A DNA stretch of 64,000 nucleotides from contig JAQFVV010006274.1 in NCBI GenBank assembly GCA_028023455.1, positions 3,100,001 to 3,164,000 on the forward strand. Direction: 5' to 3'. Shown one piece after another: positions 25,740 through 37,513 of this stretch. The DNA is from Epiperipatus broadwayi. Lineage: Eukaryota > Onychophora > Udeonychophora > Euonychophora > Peripatidae. Each line of letters opens with the position of its first letter. Position 1 is the stretch's first letter. The notes beneath the pieces are model-generated. The model saw only the letters and a program-made list of their open reading frames with translations, made no database searches and was not told the origin of the DNA. A program made the translations under genes and the position numbers.

Positions 25740-26075
25740 TCAGAATAACTTAAGATCAACATAGGTATGACAACAATATTGGCATCCACAAGGGTTTGAA
25801 CATTTCATCATTAGACTTTCAATGGTATGGATGGCTGAAGAGTTGGAGGGCAAAGAAGATTAAGATTTGATGATTTGCTATCTTTAAACTGAGCATTGAT
25901 GTGTGTGGGAAATGGTGATCTGGTCCAACTGATGAGTGCTGGTTCAACACAAAATACATATATTATTGGAGATCATTTGTTTTTTCACAGATGTGTGGCC
26001 ATGTGAGTCAGTTATATAAGATGAAATGGATAGTTGAACGAAACTTGAAAGTCTGTGTTCAAGTTCTCTTTAAAT
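25740..26075 (+). mobile_element. tRNA-like/hammerhead repeat (family HT), copy 3
   Basis: The order on the plus strand is a 5' segment matching 22690-22520 in reverse (GACTTTCAATGG, GCTGAAGAGTTGG), then the hammerhead (25916-25975), then a tRNA-like segment ending GTCTGTGTTCAAGT (26051-26064), and an AT run. It directly abuts the end of the Penelope-like fragment at 26080. Confidence 0.75.
25916..25975 (+). ncRNA. Hammerhead-ribozyme-like motif (family HT, copy 3)
   Basis: TGATCT plus CCAA on the 5' side pair with TTGG plus AGATCA on the 3' side, forming helix I with a bulge. Between them are CTGATGA (25929-25935), helix II GTGCT/AACAC, AAAA in place of GAAA, and an AT-rich short helix III. 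The GAAA core is mutated, so this copy is probably inactive. Confidence 0.65.
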
Positions 26076-26079
26076 ATAT

Positions 26080-27169
26080 ATATATGTAATAATATTATAA
26101 TTCAATGTCTGTATTTCTTCAAATCAATATACTTAATCTTATAATTGAATATTTATAAATACACTAATTAGATATATGTAAAGTATAATTTAAAAATTTT
26201 ATCCACATAGGAGCGCTTTCAACTATCCTCATAGTCTTTTTCAACTAACACTTTGAAAGGCTAACCTTCCCACAATTCCTTGATTTTAACTTTTGCTGCC
26301 TGTCTGTTAATTAAGTATTGTTTGTATTTAAACATTAGCATAGCTTCCTTTATTTTCCTTTTGTTGTTATTTTTTTCAATTTGTAATATTTTTACATTAT
26401 TATAATTGAAGTTAAAACCATAAATACATGACTTAGTATTGTCATAAAAATGGATGCTGAAACATTATTATTTACTTTGCAATTTTGTTTTGTTTTCTGA
26501 ACCCTTTTTAATAACACCAAGTGCATTTTAGTTTTTTTTTCCAATGTGCATCTCCATTCCTCTATATATCCATTTACAAATGATACAATTTTTATTTATA
26601 AATGAGGTTTTATCTTTAAAGTTATTTATTAATTTCTTTAATATAGAAGGTGTGTAAAATGCAATGTCACATATACCTTTATAAATTTCCTTATAAAATT
26701 TACTTGATCATTCTAAATATATAGTATTGATATCCATATTTTTTATTAGCAGGAGAATCAATATTAGTATTAATATTTTTATTCTTATATTTCGTAATTA
26801 AAATTTTTAATAACATTATATATATGATTATAATTGTAGCCAACATTTAACAATTCATTCCAATACATTTTAATATTTTTAGCTTTATCCATGAATATTT
26901 ATAAAGACTATTATTTCTAAATAAGAAGGTCTTTAAACTTGCTATTTTATGTAACATTGGCACTCTTGATTTATATGGAACATGATTTCTTTTTACTATT
27001 GAAACAGTAATCCAGATTACAAGTCATTTTAAGATCAAGAAACTGAACGCACATTAAATTTTCATCTGTTTTTATTCATTACGAGCCATTTAAATTATTT
27101 AATTCTTTAAACACCTCTTTAATTGTATTTAGCCTACCTCATGCAAAAACATCATTGACATAATCATCA
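26080..27169 (-). pseudogene. Penelope-like element fragment: RT end, GIY-YIG endonuclease, 3' end
   Basis: On the minus strand the fragment starts in a reverse transcriptase palm region read as DDYVNDVFA (27168-27142). This is the YVDD catalytic box with the first Asp changed to Asn. It is followed by VFKELNNLN and VQFLDLKMTCNLDYCFNSKK, typical of Penelope RT. Then come the linker (NELLN-GY) and an endonuclease region in which the YIG motif reads YIE, followed by EWRCTLEKKTKMH. The 3' end holds a hammerhead-like motif and terminates near 26080. Stops and frameshifts throughout show it is dead. Its first ~780 bp of 3' sequence is repeated in opposite orientation at 27170-27950. Confidence 0.75.
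26204..26250 (-). ncRNA. Hammerhead-like motif in Penelope 3' end
   Basis: On the minus strand: TTAG, degraded core TTGAAAA, helix II GACTAT/ATAGTT with loop GAGG, intact GAAA, then the helix III and cleavage region GCGCTC and helix I partner CTA. The family consensus from the other copies is TTAG, TTGATAA, GACTAT/ATAGTC, GAA, AG/CT with loop TG, C, CTAA. Confidence 0.5.
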
Positions 27170-27950
27170 GATAAAGCTAAAAATATTGAAATGTATTAGA
27201 ATGAATTGTTAAATATTGGCTACACTTATAATCATATATATAATGTTATTAAAAAATTTAATAGGAAATATATGAATAAAAATAATAATAATAATATTGA
27301 TTCTCCCGCTAATAAAAAATATGAATATCAATACCATATATTTTGAATGATCAAATAAATTTTATAAAGAAAATTTATAAAGGTATATGTGACATTGCAT
27401 TTTATGCATCTCCTATATTAAACAAATTAAAAAATAACTTTAAAGATAAACCTCATTTATAAATAAAAATTGCATCATTTATAAATGGATATGTAGGTGT
27501 GGTAGTGTATATATAGGGGAATGGAGATGCACTTTGGAAAAAAGAACTAAAGTGCACTTGCTGTTATTAAAAAGGGTTCAGAAATCGAAACAAAATTGCA
27601 AAATAAATAATAATGTTTCAGCATCTCTTTTTTTATGACCATAATAAGTCATGTATTTATGGTTTTAACTTCAATTATAATAATGTAAAAATATTGCAAA
27701 TTGAAAAAATAATAACAAAAGGAAAATAAAAAAGTATGCTAATATAAAAGCACAAACAAGTCTTAATTAATAGATAGGTAGCAAACGTGAAGATCTCTGA
27801 ATTGTGGGATGGTTAGCCTTTCAAAGTTTTAGTTGACAAAGACTATGAGGATAGTCGAAGTACTCCTAAGTGGACAAAATTTTTAAAGTTATACTTTACA
27901 TATATCTAATTACTATATTTATAAATATTCAATGATAAGATTATATATAA
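27170..27950 (+). pseudogene. Penelope-like element fragment, opposite orientation
   Basis: This plus-strand copy begins exactly where the minus copy begins to diverge (junction 27169/27170), so the two are head to head. It covers the linker (NELLNIGYTYNHIYNVIKK) and the GIY-YIG endonuclease (SVYIGEWRCTLEKRTKVH at 27504-27557, with YIG intact). The 3' end has the hammerhead-like motif, ending about 27945. Reading-frame breaks are numerous. The arm differs from 26080-26890 by many substitutions and small indels, so the arrangement is not recent. Confidence 0.75.
27828..27872 (+). ncRNA. Hammerhead-like motif in Penelope 3' end
   Basis: TTAG, core TTGACAA, perfect 6-bp helix II GACTAT/ATAGTC with loop GAGG, core GAA, short helix III region, cleavage-side C and helix I partner CTAAG pairing with TTAG. 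Core positions 3 and 8 deviate from CTGATGA. Confidence 0.55.
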
Positions 27951-28420
27951 TAAAGTAATTTACAATGTGAATATATATAACATTAAATATAATCATTTTA
28001 AATGCTGCTATTGTAAATAATACAAACTTCCACCTCAATACATGACAATACAGTAATAAAAAAATGAATAACTTTCTTATTGGTTCTCTTTGTATATGAA
28101 GAAAATTGTCTTTAATACTTATGGCAGAAAGCTTGAATATTAAGCAATTCAATTATTTTATTATTTTTATAATGATCTAACAGATTTTTTTTTTATATTA
28201 ACAAAGTAAAGAAATTTCTTTTTTTAATTTATTTTAACTTGGTAATAAATGTTAAGTAATCTACAAGTAATAAAGTAATTCACAATGTGAACATATATAA
28301 TGTTAAATACAATTATCTTAAATAAATAATACATACTCCTACCTCAGTACATGACAACATTATAATAAAAACATGAATCACTTTCATATTGGTCCTTTAC
28401 ATAAATAAGATTGCTTTTAA
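27949..28420 (+). repeat. Diverged ~170-bp direct repeat
   Basis: Segment 27949-28120 recurs at about 28268-28420 (AATAAAGTAATT-ACAATGTGAA and ACATGACAA blocks). A short third block near 28451-28480 is inverted. There is no coding content. Confidence 0.75.
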
Positions 28421-28779
28421 TACTAAGGTGGGAGTATGGATTATATTCTATAGCATCATTTAAAATGATTGTATTTAAATAATATATTCAGATGTGGTTA
28501 TTCAATGAAGTATTTATATTCATTAACATTACTTATTTGGTCAGGAAGAAGAATCATTTCCTTGCATTTAAAATTATTAGTATTCAACATTATATTATAT
28601 ATACTTTACGTGAACACACGCACACCAAGGTCTATATTTTTATTTTATTTATAACTCTGAATAGTTTATCTTAGCCAAATACTAAAAAATCACATGTAAA
28701 TATTGTCTCTGAGTAAACGCCGTGTCTCTGTGTATGATCCCAACTAAAAAGGGTGTGTGGTGCCCTCAATTTTCCAATG

Positions 28780-28905
28780 CACCGCTAAGTCTGGTGCAAT
28801 GGTAGAGTGACAGATTTTCGATCATAAGCTCTAATCCAGATTTGACATTTTTGATACTAGGCATCTCTTATAAAGCAATAAACTATTCGATTATTTATTT
28901 ATTTC
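28780..28905 (+). mobile_element. tRNA-like SINE fragment (family C)
   Basis: GGTGCAATGGTAGAGTG resembles a tRNA D-arm and A box, and AGCTCTAATCC a weak B box. The 3' part, CAATAAACTATTCGAT, is shared with 29905-30010. Confidence 0.5.
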
Positions 28906-29904
28906 ACCAATTTCGATGTGAGTGTTTAGATTTTCAATTAAATTTAACTTGTGAGAAATAAAATAATAATTTTACTTGTAAATAAGTTAATAAAATAAAA
29001 ACGAATAATAACTAATAGATTTATTTATTTAATATTAAGTAAAATAATCTTAAATGGCTGCCTGAATCTGTCCCTCATAAATTATAGATCTCCATCTAAA
29101 TTATTTGCATGCTTATCTCCATCTCCTTTCACCCTTATCTCTTTTTCTTCTTTCTATTGACACATGAAAGCAGATATCAGTATTTACTCATGTAGTGGTT
29201 GCGACTCACTTTACATATAATATACAAATTAACTTTTTTTTAGTTATTAAATGTTAAAAAACCGTGAATAAAATTGATAATACACTATTTATTAAAGATA
29301 ATATAATTTTAACTATTCAGATTAAAAAGACACCGAGTATTAAACCAATTTTCAAGTTTGGGTGTAAGCAATTTGTCGTAATAAAATCTTTCCATATTTT
29401 TGATAAATTTAGTCAAAAAAAAAAAACATTTTTTCCTAAAAGGAATTTATATATATATATGTAGTTAACCAATCCAGAAACGATCTAATTTATTGATTTT
29501 CTTAAAATGTCACATCAAAGTCTTTCTCTCTTAAACTCGCAATTTTTCTTTTTAACCTACATTTTTTCTTATTCTTTTTAACTTATTTAATTTTTGTAAA
29601 ATGCTATACTTAAAAGCATTTTTTAAATATGTTTAAACGTAACTATTTTTTAAATCATTTTAATTTATAAATATAGTATCAGTACATTGTTTGCTTTATT
29701 TGATATCATAAAACAATTATCCATTATTTCTGTTATATTTCTTTTCAACTATCTTAACTTTAAGGCAAACAAATCTATTAAATAATATTTTTGATTTATT
29801 TAGGCCTATTCTTAAGCTTATTTTTAAACAAATTTATGAAATCTTTGGCCTACATCTCTCTAAAAAGTATAATAGTTATGAGTGGTATAATTTAAAACGC
29901 ATTC
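28906..29904. other. AT-rich DNA, no feature recognised
   Basis: No gene or repeat is recognised. Confidence 0.45.
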
Positions 29905-30010
29905 TAAAATGCTGTGCTATAGAGCTGAAGATCCATTGTTCAGGCCCAATCCTGTTACTTCAGGCGTACGGTCTTCTTATTAATTCCAAGGAATAAACTA
30001 TTCGATGATG
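29905..30010 (+). mobile_element. SINE fragment (family C), second copy
   Basis: It shares the 3' word GAATAAACTATTCGATGATG with the 28.8 kb copy, followed by a GATGATTATTATT tail. The tRNA-like part is diverged (GCTATAGAGCTGAAGATCC, GTTCAGGCCCAATCC). Confidence 0.45.
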
Positions 30011-33000
30011 GTGATGATTATTATTATAAATAAACACTTTTTATGTGTACTAAGAAAAGCTGCTTAATTCTTTAATATAGTATGCTTAGCATACTTTAAA
30101 CTAGCTTATAGTCATAAACATAGTAGAAACTCTTGGAGCGAATTAGTAATTTATCAAGATAAAAGTTTTCAGCACTAGAATTGCGAAATGTAAATGAGTT
30201 GATTTATATCGGGCACATTTTTGAAAGGGGTATGCAGGGCTCTTTCCATTTTATGGAGTTAGTATTATTAGTGATTTGCTAAACCTCTTTGACTTTGCGG
30301 TTTGCATCATTTCTCTCAGAACAGTCGACGCTGATCACTATAGGTTCCAAAATGTGACCTTGTTTAATTTTGTGTTTTAAGATCTAACCTTGTAAAATGT
30401 TTAATTATTAAATCTTTTATAATACTAAGTCACTTATTATGAAGCATTGCATTGTTTTTGTTTGATGCAATAGAAGAATGGCAAAATCTGAAACTCAAAA
30501 TCCATAGATTGTTGTCATGTTCTCAATTTTTTATAAAATTCTAATAATAAATCATTCCATTGATGAAAATATATTACAAATAAAACCAAACTAATCCAGT
30601 CATTATTGTCGCTTACTCTCTTCAAATATATTTTTCAAGCGACTTAAAAATATATGTTTGAAGGGTTGGCAGATTTATTAAAGGTCATTTTCTTTAAGAG
30701 TAAAAAAAAATGATTAAATTTATAAAAAAGTAAATAATAAGACTAAACTAATGAGATGGTTTTAGTTGCTGTATATATCACAAACATTGTGAATTTAGTT
30801 TAATGATAGAGTAAAAAATTGTATTACTTGGTCTAGATAAAAGTTGCACATTAGTTTTATTCACATTTCATTTTTATTGTAATTTTAAAAAAATTATTAA
30901 TTGTCTTTCACCTTAAATCTATCACTGTTTTATTTTCTTTTTTTTTTAAATTTTACCCGTTTTTCTCTACCACTAAGAATATGTGGTTTTCCTCCCTTAA
31001 CTTCTTCAGTAAATGTGTTTATATATATATTAGTAGCTTTAATTTTACAGATCAAAGTATTTTTTTTTCTTTTTTAGAAAATCACATTCTTAGTTTTCAA
31101 TATCTCCACCCTAACCCACCTTCTACCCCAATTTTTAATAGTCCAAGTTTATGTTCCACTTAAAAGCAATATTTTAAATAAAATATTTTTTTTAAAAAAA
31201 ACTTTTATTAATTTTAAATTCATGTTTCACTCATTAACCTGATATATTACAAATAATTAATAATACAAAAGTAACCTTTTATTTATTAGTAAAAATAAAT
31301 ATTTTATGTAAAAAAGTTCGCATTTTTTTATTTTTGAAAGAAAAATAATTGTATGCTGAAGGTGGTGGATATTCATTGGAATATATCATCAACTTACAAT
31401 GTAGAGAAAAAGAAATTTGTGCTACACATATACTGGTGCTTCTGAAACTAATAAAATTACAATTATACACGTTTAAACATTTTGTGAAAACAGAAAAAAA
31501 TATAAATTTGTTGGTAGTGGGTATAAACTAAAAAAAATGCTCCAGTAGATCATTGCATACTGCTTTAGAAAGAGTGCGTTCTATACAAAGACATTAACAA
31601 GAAATTCACTGGCTTTAATATACTGCAACTATCTGACACTTGAATGGATTGAAAATTCAGTGGAACTTAAAAAAATACTTGATGAGTTTTTAGAATTGCT
31701 ATTATCATTAATATCACATTTTTAATATTATTTTAAAAAATATTCTAATTCACAAAACAAATCCTATTGTTGCAATTTCTAAAGGTCACAAAAAATAGCT
31801 GCTGCTTATCAATATAATAAATACTTATGAAATTTAATATCTTTTCGTAATTTTTTATCACAAGAAGAATAAAAAAGAAAGGAATGTCTTTTTTAAAAGA
31901 AAAAGAGTGATCGAGTAATTACATACACATGCACATTTACATAACTTTGAAAATGGATATGTAAATGTGCTCTTTTTCTCAATTTATTACTGGGCTGTCT
32001 TTTCCAGAACTGTTTTATTCTTTTTTTTTTCTTAGTTATATTTTTTAATAACTTAATGTATATAATTTTAAAGTTAAATTACAACTCAGGTATATACTGT
32101 ATATATTAGAAGATTTTCAAAGAAAACATATTGAATGCATAACAGAAATTTTCATGCATTTGCCTGGATAAATTTCAGTTGTAATATAATTAGACAACAA
32201 CCAATTAAAATTGGTAATTAACAATTAAAATCATGCCATGTCTAGTAACAGTATTTTTGCCTGACTTATCTTTAAAACCACCTGCTTTTAAACTTAGTAC
32301 TCTAGCTATCAATATCGAGAGTAGTAAACTAAATTAGACATTGATATTTTAGAATACTAATTAAAAGTGATTCCATTTTTTAGATTAACGGTAAGTAATA
32401 CAAAATTACTATTACTTAATGAGATGATTTCATTTTACAATAGCATTTTCAATTGGTTGTTTATCTAATTAGTTCATAATTGAAATTTATCTAGGTAATT
32501 CTGTTATTCTTTCAATATTCACTCACGCACGTATACATACACACACACATATATATATCAAATAACTCAACGCTAATAATATGTAATAATTAGAATGATA
32601 AACTTTCCAAGCACTAATTATATTACTGCAATATCTTCCAGTGTCAAATCTGCTTTGAAAATAAAAAATTAATTCATTTCTATTTGCTTCTCTAACATTT
32701 ATATATACATTTAAAACGTAAGGTATGTACAGCGTTTTGCTGAGATTTTCAACATCTATCCTAAAGATTGAAACCAAAAGGTGGGGATAAACAGATTCCA
32801 CTGAAATAATTAAAAATAAAACATATTTAAAAAAGTAACAAAAGTAATTGGCAAGGGGGAAAAAATATTACAATATACATAAAACGCTTAAAAATGAATA
32901 AAAATTGAATTTTTGATTATTCAGTAGACTTTGAGACATTATCAAGGATTAAGCTTCAATCCAGGAATTTTTAGCTTTCAAATGCATCATTCTATTAGTG

Positions 33001-35718
33001 AATAAAACTGCAAGAAAATGGTTAGTTGATCCGGAGGCCATGTGACACTCACGCACAAAAAATTATAGACGAAGCTATGATCCAGGAACTTTTGACTCTC
33101 GAATCCATCATTCTATTATTGCACTAAATAATGCCGTGCAAAATCAATTAAATTCTTACCTACATTACAACAGACATTTTTTTTACTGCAGAACTAGCAG
33201 TGAAAGGAATAAATTATACTTTTTTTTTGTTTGTCAAAGAATAGAGTTAGAAGAAAGCTACTATAGGAAAAGACAAAAATAAGATGAAAAAATGTATCAA
33301 AGAAATATTGAAAGCTACAATTAACTACTTGTAATTGAACAGAAAGACAATAATTAAAACGTAATGAAGAAAATTAATTTATGCGTCATTTTACTTGTGA
33401 TGAAAAGAAGATATATTTATGAAGAAAAGGGGAGAATGTAATAATGTATACAATTATTTTTTTCTTTTAACATTAAAAAGAGAGCTAAATATTTTAGTTA
33501 AATAAAACAAAATTTGCATTTTAATAAACTTTGCGGGACTGAGTTCTTTTAATAACAAAAATAAGCTTTGTTTAAAAGCTTTTATAACTTCAAATTTTGC
33601 CTGCGGTAACTCCTAAACCACGAAAAACTTTATAATAAGACGGAAGAAAGACCATCCGATTCAGGAAAATAATATTCTGACCGTAATGAGAATGGCTATT
33701 CCTTTAAACCCTTCGGATAAAATAAAATTTATTAGTTGCTGTTATAAGGTTTGCTAATGAATTTCAAAATTTTCCGAAGGAAGGCTTTTGTTTGTTAATC
33801 ATAGCTTTTGTCTAGGCCTCATATATTTTCCTGTATGTACAAATAAGAGAGTTTAGCAAAATATAGAGACAAATTACTCTCAGAAAAAGCGTATGTTTGA
33901 TGTGTTTCAGACATATTATATAAGGAAATCTAGATTTGAAGAAAGGCAAATTAATAGTAGATATTACGAAAAGTTTTGAATACATTCAGAAATGAATAAT
34001 AACTTATTAGTTTAATGAGTTCATCTTGTTTATTTTATTTTTACTCTGTTTATTGAGATTACAATAAATAAAAATCGAGTTAAGTTACCTTAATAATGAG
34101 TTCTGTTTACTAACTGCCACTTATTAGTTAAAAGAGGAAAAAAAAACATATATTTTAAATAAGCATTTATTAGCTAATATACTTTTGTATGTGGAAGTAT
34201 ATAACTATTTTTAAAAATTGCCCATTGTACACTATAAGTCACCAACATTATTAGCAGCCACTTATAAACGAATATTGCTAACGATTCCTAATTCCAAACG
34301 TAAAAAATTACAAAAAAAATAAGTTAAAGATGAGTTTTAAAATGATTATGAATATGATCCATAACACATAAAGAGCCCATTTAATAGTAATAATAAACAG
34401 CTAGTTGTAAATGCATACGGCCATTCCAACTTCAAAAAGAAGAAGGGGAGGGGACTATTCTACAAACTAATCTCTGAACTACAAATACGTCCACACGTAA
34501 AACATACTAGTTCATTTTTCTGTTTACTCGATATTTTACAAGATGCTATTGTTTAATTTTTTCAAGCAGAAAACTTTTTTTTTTTAATATTAGAACATTA
34601 TGTTTATTCTAATCTCTCCCATATCTTCCCATTGGAAACCATTGGGATTGCAATTCTTTAGAATGTCTTTGGGATAATCCTTACATCATATACGGTAAGT
34701 GGGATTCTACATCTTCCATGAAAACCAAGCTTAAGTTCACCACAAATACTCTTTTAGGAAATCTTTCATTGTTCATTCGTTTTATGTTTTATAAATTCAA
34801 TCCAACCGAGATATGATTATATAATAGTGGATTCCGATAGCATCACAGCAACAAGGTAAAGAACATATTGGATGATTTTAGATTTTGCCTCATATTTTTA
34901 AAATTTTATAAAGCATCTGAAAATTATTAAGTAAAATATCAGAATATATATATAGCTAATTTAGTTGTTGTAGTTATTTTCCTGGGATGAAATATTATAT
35001 CTTTTAATTGTTAAAAGCAACAGCGGTTCACTGGAGTCTGCTGTACCTCAAATCCTAAACCCACTTTTCTACTTATGAAACGATCAGTAAACTTATTTAC
35101 ATTCTCATATTGATCAATATCTAAGCAAAAAGTTGCTGAGGATTTTTTTTAAGTCACTGGCTAATAAAGAACTTGAGTTTTTTGAGTATTAATTAATAAA
35201 CTAAGTTTTTATATGTTGTTAATCTTTTAGTTTGATTATTTGACATTTTGCATGGCTTATGTTAAATATTTCTGCAGTAATCTTTTTTTTTCTAAAAAAT
35301 ATTATATTCTCATTCATATTCTCAAAATGAAGGCATTTTGCACTTCATTAAAGCCTTTTTTAGATAATCTTCATAACATAAATAGGTTCTTTCCTACCTT
35401 GAAAATTACGTTTAAGTTAATCGTAATTTTTTTTTTTTTTAAGAATTCAGTTATTTTTATTTTACTTCACATATCTAATACAATAAAAAATGTTCTTTAA
35501 TTATAGATTCAATATTATCGCAAACAGTAATATAAAAAGAATCCTTAAAAAATTTCTAGTACCTTGATTTGTGTGTGCATGAGTGTATACATACTTGATC
35601 ATTGATTGTAATAGTTTGGAGTAACATTTTATAATTATGCATTATACTTAAATTATTTGTTGTTAGGTAATCTTGAAGGTTCCCTAAGTATCTTAGCTAT
35701 AGATTTTGTGATTATAAA
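30011..35718. other. Long AT-rich stretch without recognisable genes
   Basis: Open frames stay below about 95 codons and lack family motifs. I see no SINE, transposon end or RNA gene. A modest CG-richer patch lies near 33600-33720 without other support. Confidence 0.4.
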
Positions 35719-35859
35719 CTTAATATTTTAGTCAAGCGTTGTTAATGGAGAAGTCAGCGCAGCCGTCTTGTAAACAAGCAGTTGGTTGCAGATGGTTGTT
35801 GGGGATTCGCCTCCCGGAAGATGCTATAACATATGGAAAAAAAAAACCTTAATATTTTA
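35719..35859 (+). mobile_element. tRNA-derived SINE (family A) with 12-bp TSD
   Basis: The body runs from AGTCAAGCGTTG to ATGCTATAACATATGG and an A tail. It is flanked by exact target duplications CTTAATATTTTA at 35719-35730 and 35848-35859. The B box is preserved as GGATTCGCCTCCCGG. The A box is more diverged than in the other copies. Confidence 0.9.
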
Positions 35860-36094
35860 TTACTGACAATAGCAGTTTAAACGTTTTTTATCTTTAAACA
35901 AAATTTATACCAATTTAATGCTCAAAATTTGTTGTACTGCACTATATATATATATATATATAAAGTGTAATTTGTTAAAAGTAGATCGCCTTAAGAACAT
36001 ATTATGATTTTCTAAGTATTGATTGATTTTAATGATTATATAATATTTAAATATATGTGTATTGTCTATACTAATCTTAATGTAATTAGAAGGG

Positions 36095-36355
36095 ATTTTT
36101 AATAACATGGATGACTGAAGAATTAGAGAATGGAGAAGATTGAAGTTTGTCCATTAAAGTAAGAAAATTTGCTATCTTAAAATAAACTGAATAATAATTG
36201 TATATGTGTGAGAGATGATGATCTGGACCAACTAATAAATTCTGGTTCAGCACAAAATATTTATATTGGAGATCATTTTTCTTTTTCACATCGGTTATAT
36301 AAGATGGAGTGGATAGTTGTAGGGAGTTTGAAAGTCTGAGTTCAAGTCCCTTCTA

Positions 36356-36358
<3 letters not shown>
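36095..36358 (+). mobile_element. tRNA-like/hammerhead repeat (family HT), copy 4
   Basis: This is homologous to 25740-26075, with order 5' segment, hammerhead (36219-36275), tRNA-like end (GTCTGAGTTCAAGTCCC, 36334-36350). The outer ends TAGAAGGG (about 36088) and CCCTTCTA (36348-36355) are inverted. An AT microsatellite follows directly. Confidence 0.75.
36219..36275 (+). ncRNA. Degenerate hammerhead motif (family HT, copy 4)
   Basis: Helix I strands TGATCT-CCAA and TTGG-AGATCA are preserved. The core has decayed to CTAATAA, helix II is ATTCT/AGCAC, and GAAA reads AAAA. It is recognisable only by comparison with the other copies. Confidence 0.55.

Positions 36359-36424
<66 letters not shown>
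36357..36424. repeat. AT dinucleotide microsatellite
   Basis: An uninterrupted TA run of about 34 units separates the HT repeat from the family C array. Confidence 0.97.
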
Positions 36425-36427
<3 letters not shown>

Positions 36428-36509
36428 AGCATTCCAATAGCTCTAAACAAATTTTTTTATGATAAATGCTACAAGAGAAAGACTTCAAATCATCTTTAGC
36501 TAGGATTGT

Positions 36510-36548
36510 CCCCATCCTGGCTTCAAGCTATGGCTCTCTTCAGTGAGG
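36510..36548 (-). ncRNA. Hammerhead-like motif (family C, unit A)
   Basis: On the minus strand: CCTCA, CTGAAGA (core position 7 is tolerant), helix II GAGC/GCTT with loop CATA, GAA, a diverged helix III region, and TGGGG pairing with CCTCA. Farther out, CTAG on each side may extend helix I. Confidence 0.6.
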
Positions 36549-36913
36549 AGCTAGGACACCAGATTTAAAAAAACTAACTCAAAATAAGCATTTATCTCAA
36601 AGTTAACTCTTAAGAAGAAGATCTGAAATTTTTAGACCTCTACAAGTCTTTAAATTCAGCTCTCCAACTGAAATAATCATACGGTCTGAACTTAATTCAG
36701 AAATTCCATATATTAATGTGCTTTGTAATTTAATGTACCCAAAGCCCCAAACAGTAAATAATAAAATCATGTTATATATCACTTGACCTATATAGCTTGC
36801 ATTTACCAACATGTAATATAAAGAGCATTCCAATAGCTCTAAACAATATTTTTTTATGATAAATGCTACAAGAGAAAGCATTCAAATCATCTTTATCTAG
36901 GATTGTTCCCATT

Positions 36914-36950
36914 TCCAGACCAGTTTTGAGCTATGGCTCTCTTCAGTGAG
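36914..36950 (-). ncRNA. Hammerhead-like motif (family C, unit B)
   Basis: On the minus strand: CTGAAGA, perfect helix II GAGC/GCTC with loop CATA, AAA where GAA is expected, helix III AC/GT with loop TG, cleavage-position C, and TGG pairing with the 5' TCA. The lost core G predicts inactivity. Confidence 0.6.
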
Positions 36951-37295
36951 AAGCTAGGACACCACATGTAAAAAAACGAACTCAAAATAAGCATTTATTT
37001 AAAAGTTAATTCTTAAGAAGAAGATCTGAAATTTTTAGACCTCTCCAAGTTTTTAAATTCAGTTCTCCAACTGAAATAATCATATGGGTTGGAACTTAAT
37101 TTAGAAATCCCATATATTAATGTGCTTTGTAATTTGATATATGGGATTTCTGAATTAAGTTCAGACCCATATGATTATTTCAGTTGGAGAGCTGAATTTA
37201 AAGACTTGTAGAGATCTAAAAATTTCAGATCTTCTTAAGAGTTAACCTTTAGATAAATGCTTTGAGATAATTTTTTAAAATCTGGGGTCCTAGCT

Positions 37296-37334
37296 GCTCA
37301 CTGAAGAGAGCCATAGCTTGAAAACAATCTGGGG
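37296..37334 (+). ncRNA. Hammerhead-like motif (family C, unit C)
   Basis: GCTCA, CTGAAGA (37301-37307), helix II GAGC/GCTT with loop CATA, GAA (37320-37322), a diverged helix III, cleavage-side C (37329), TGGGG. Confidence 0.58.
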
Positions 37335-37482
37335 ACAATCCTAGATAAAGATGATTTGAATGCTTTCTTTTGTAGCATTTATCATAAAAAAACAAGCTTG
37401 TTTAGAGCTATTAGAATGCTTTTTATATTACATATTGGTAAGTGCAAGCTGTATAAGTTATGTGAGATATAACATAATTTTA

Positions 37483-37491
<9 letters not shown>

Positions 37492-37513
<22 letters not shown>

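Larger units (their letters stand above)
36424..37491. mobile_element. Family C repeat: two direct units plus one inverted unit
   Basis: Unit A (36424-36819) and unit B (36820 onward) are direct copies with a 396-bp period, both starting AAAGAGCATTCCAATAGCTC. At 37117/37137 the sequence turns back on itself: 36762-37117 and 37137-37491 form inverted arms of about 355 bp around a 19-bp loop (37118-37136), with many mismatches farther out. Each unit carries a hammerhead-like motif that reads on the minus strand in A and B and on the plus strand in C. The minus-strand frame at 36603-36881 is not supported as coding. Related sequence lies at 11.4-11.7 kb. Confidence 0.85.

Noticed and set aside
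36603-36881. 92-codon minus-strand frame with a plausible hydrophobic start
   Set aside because: It spans the boundary between repeat units A and B, and the other copies of the unit have stops or shifts in this frame.
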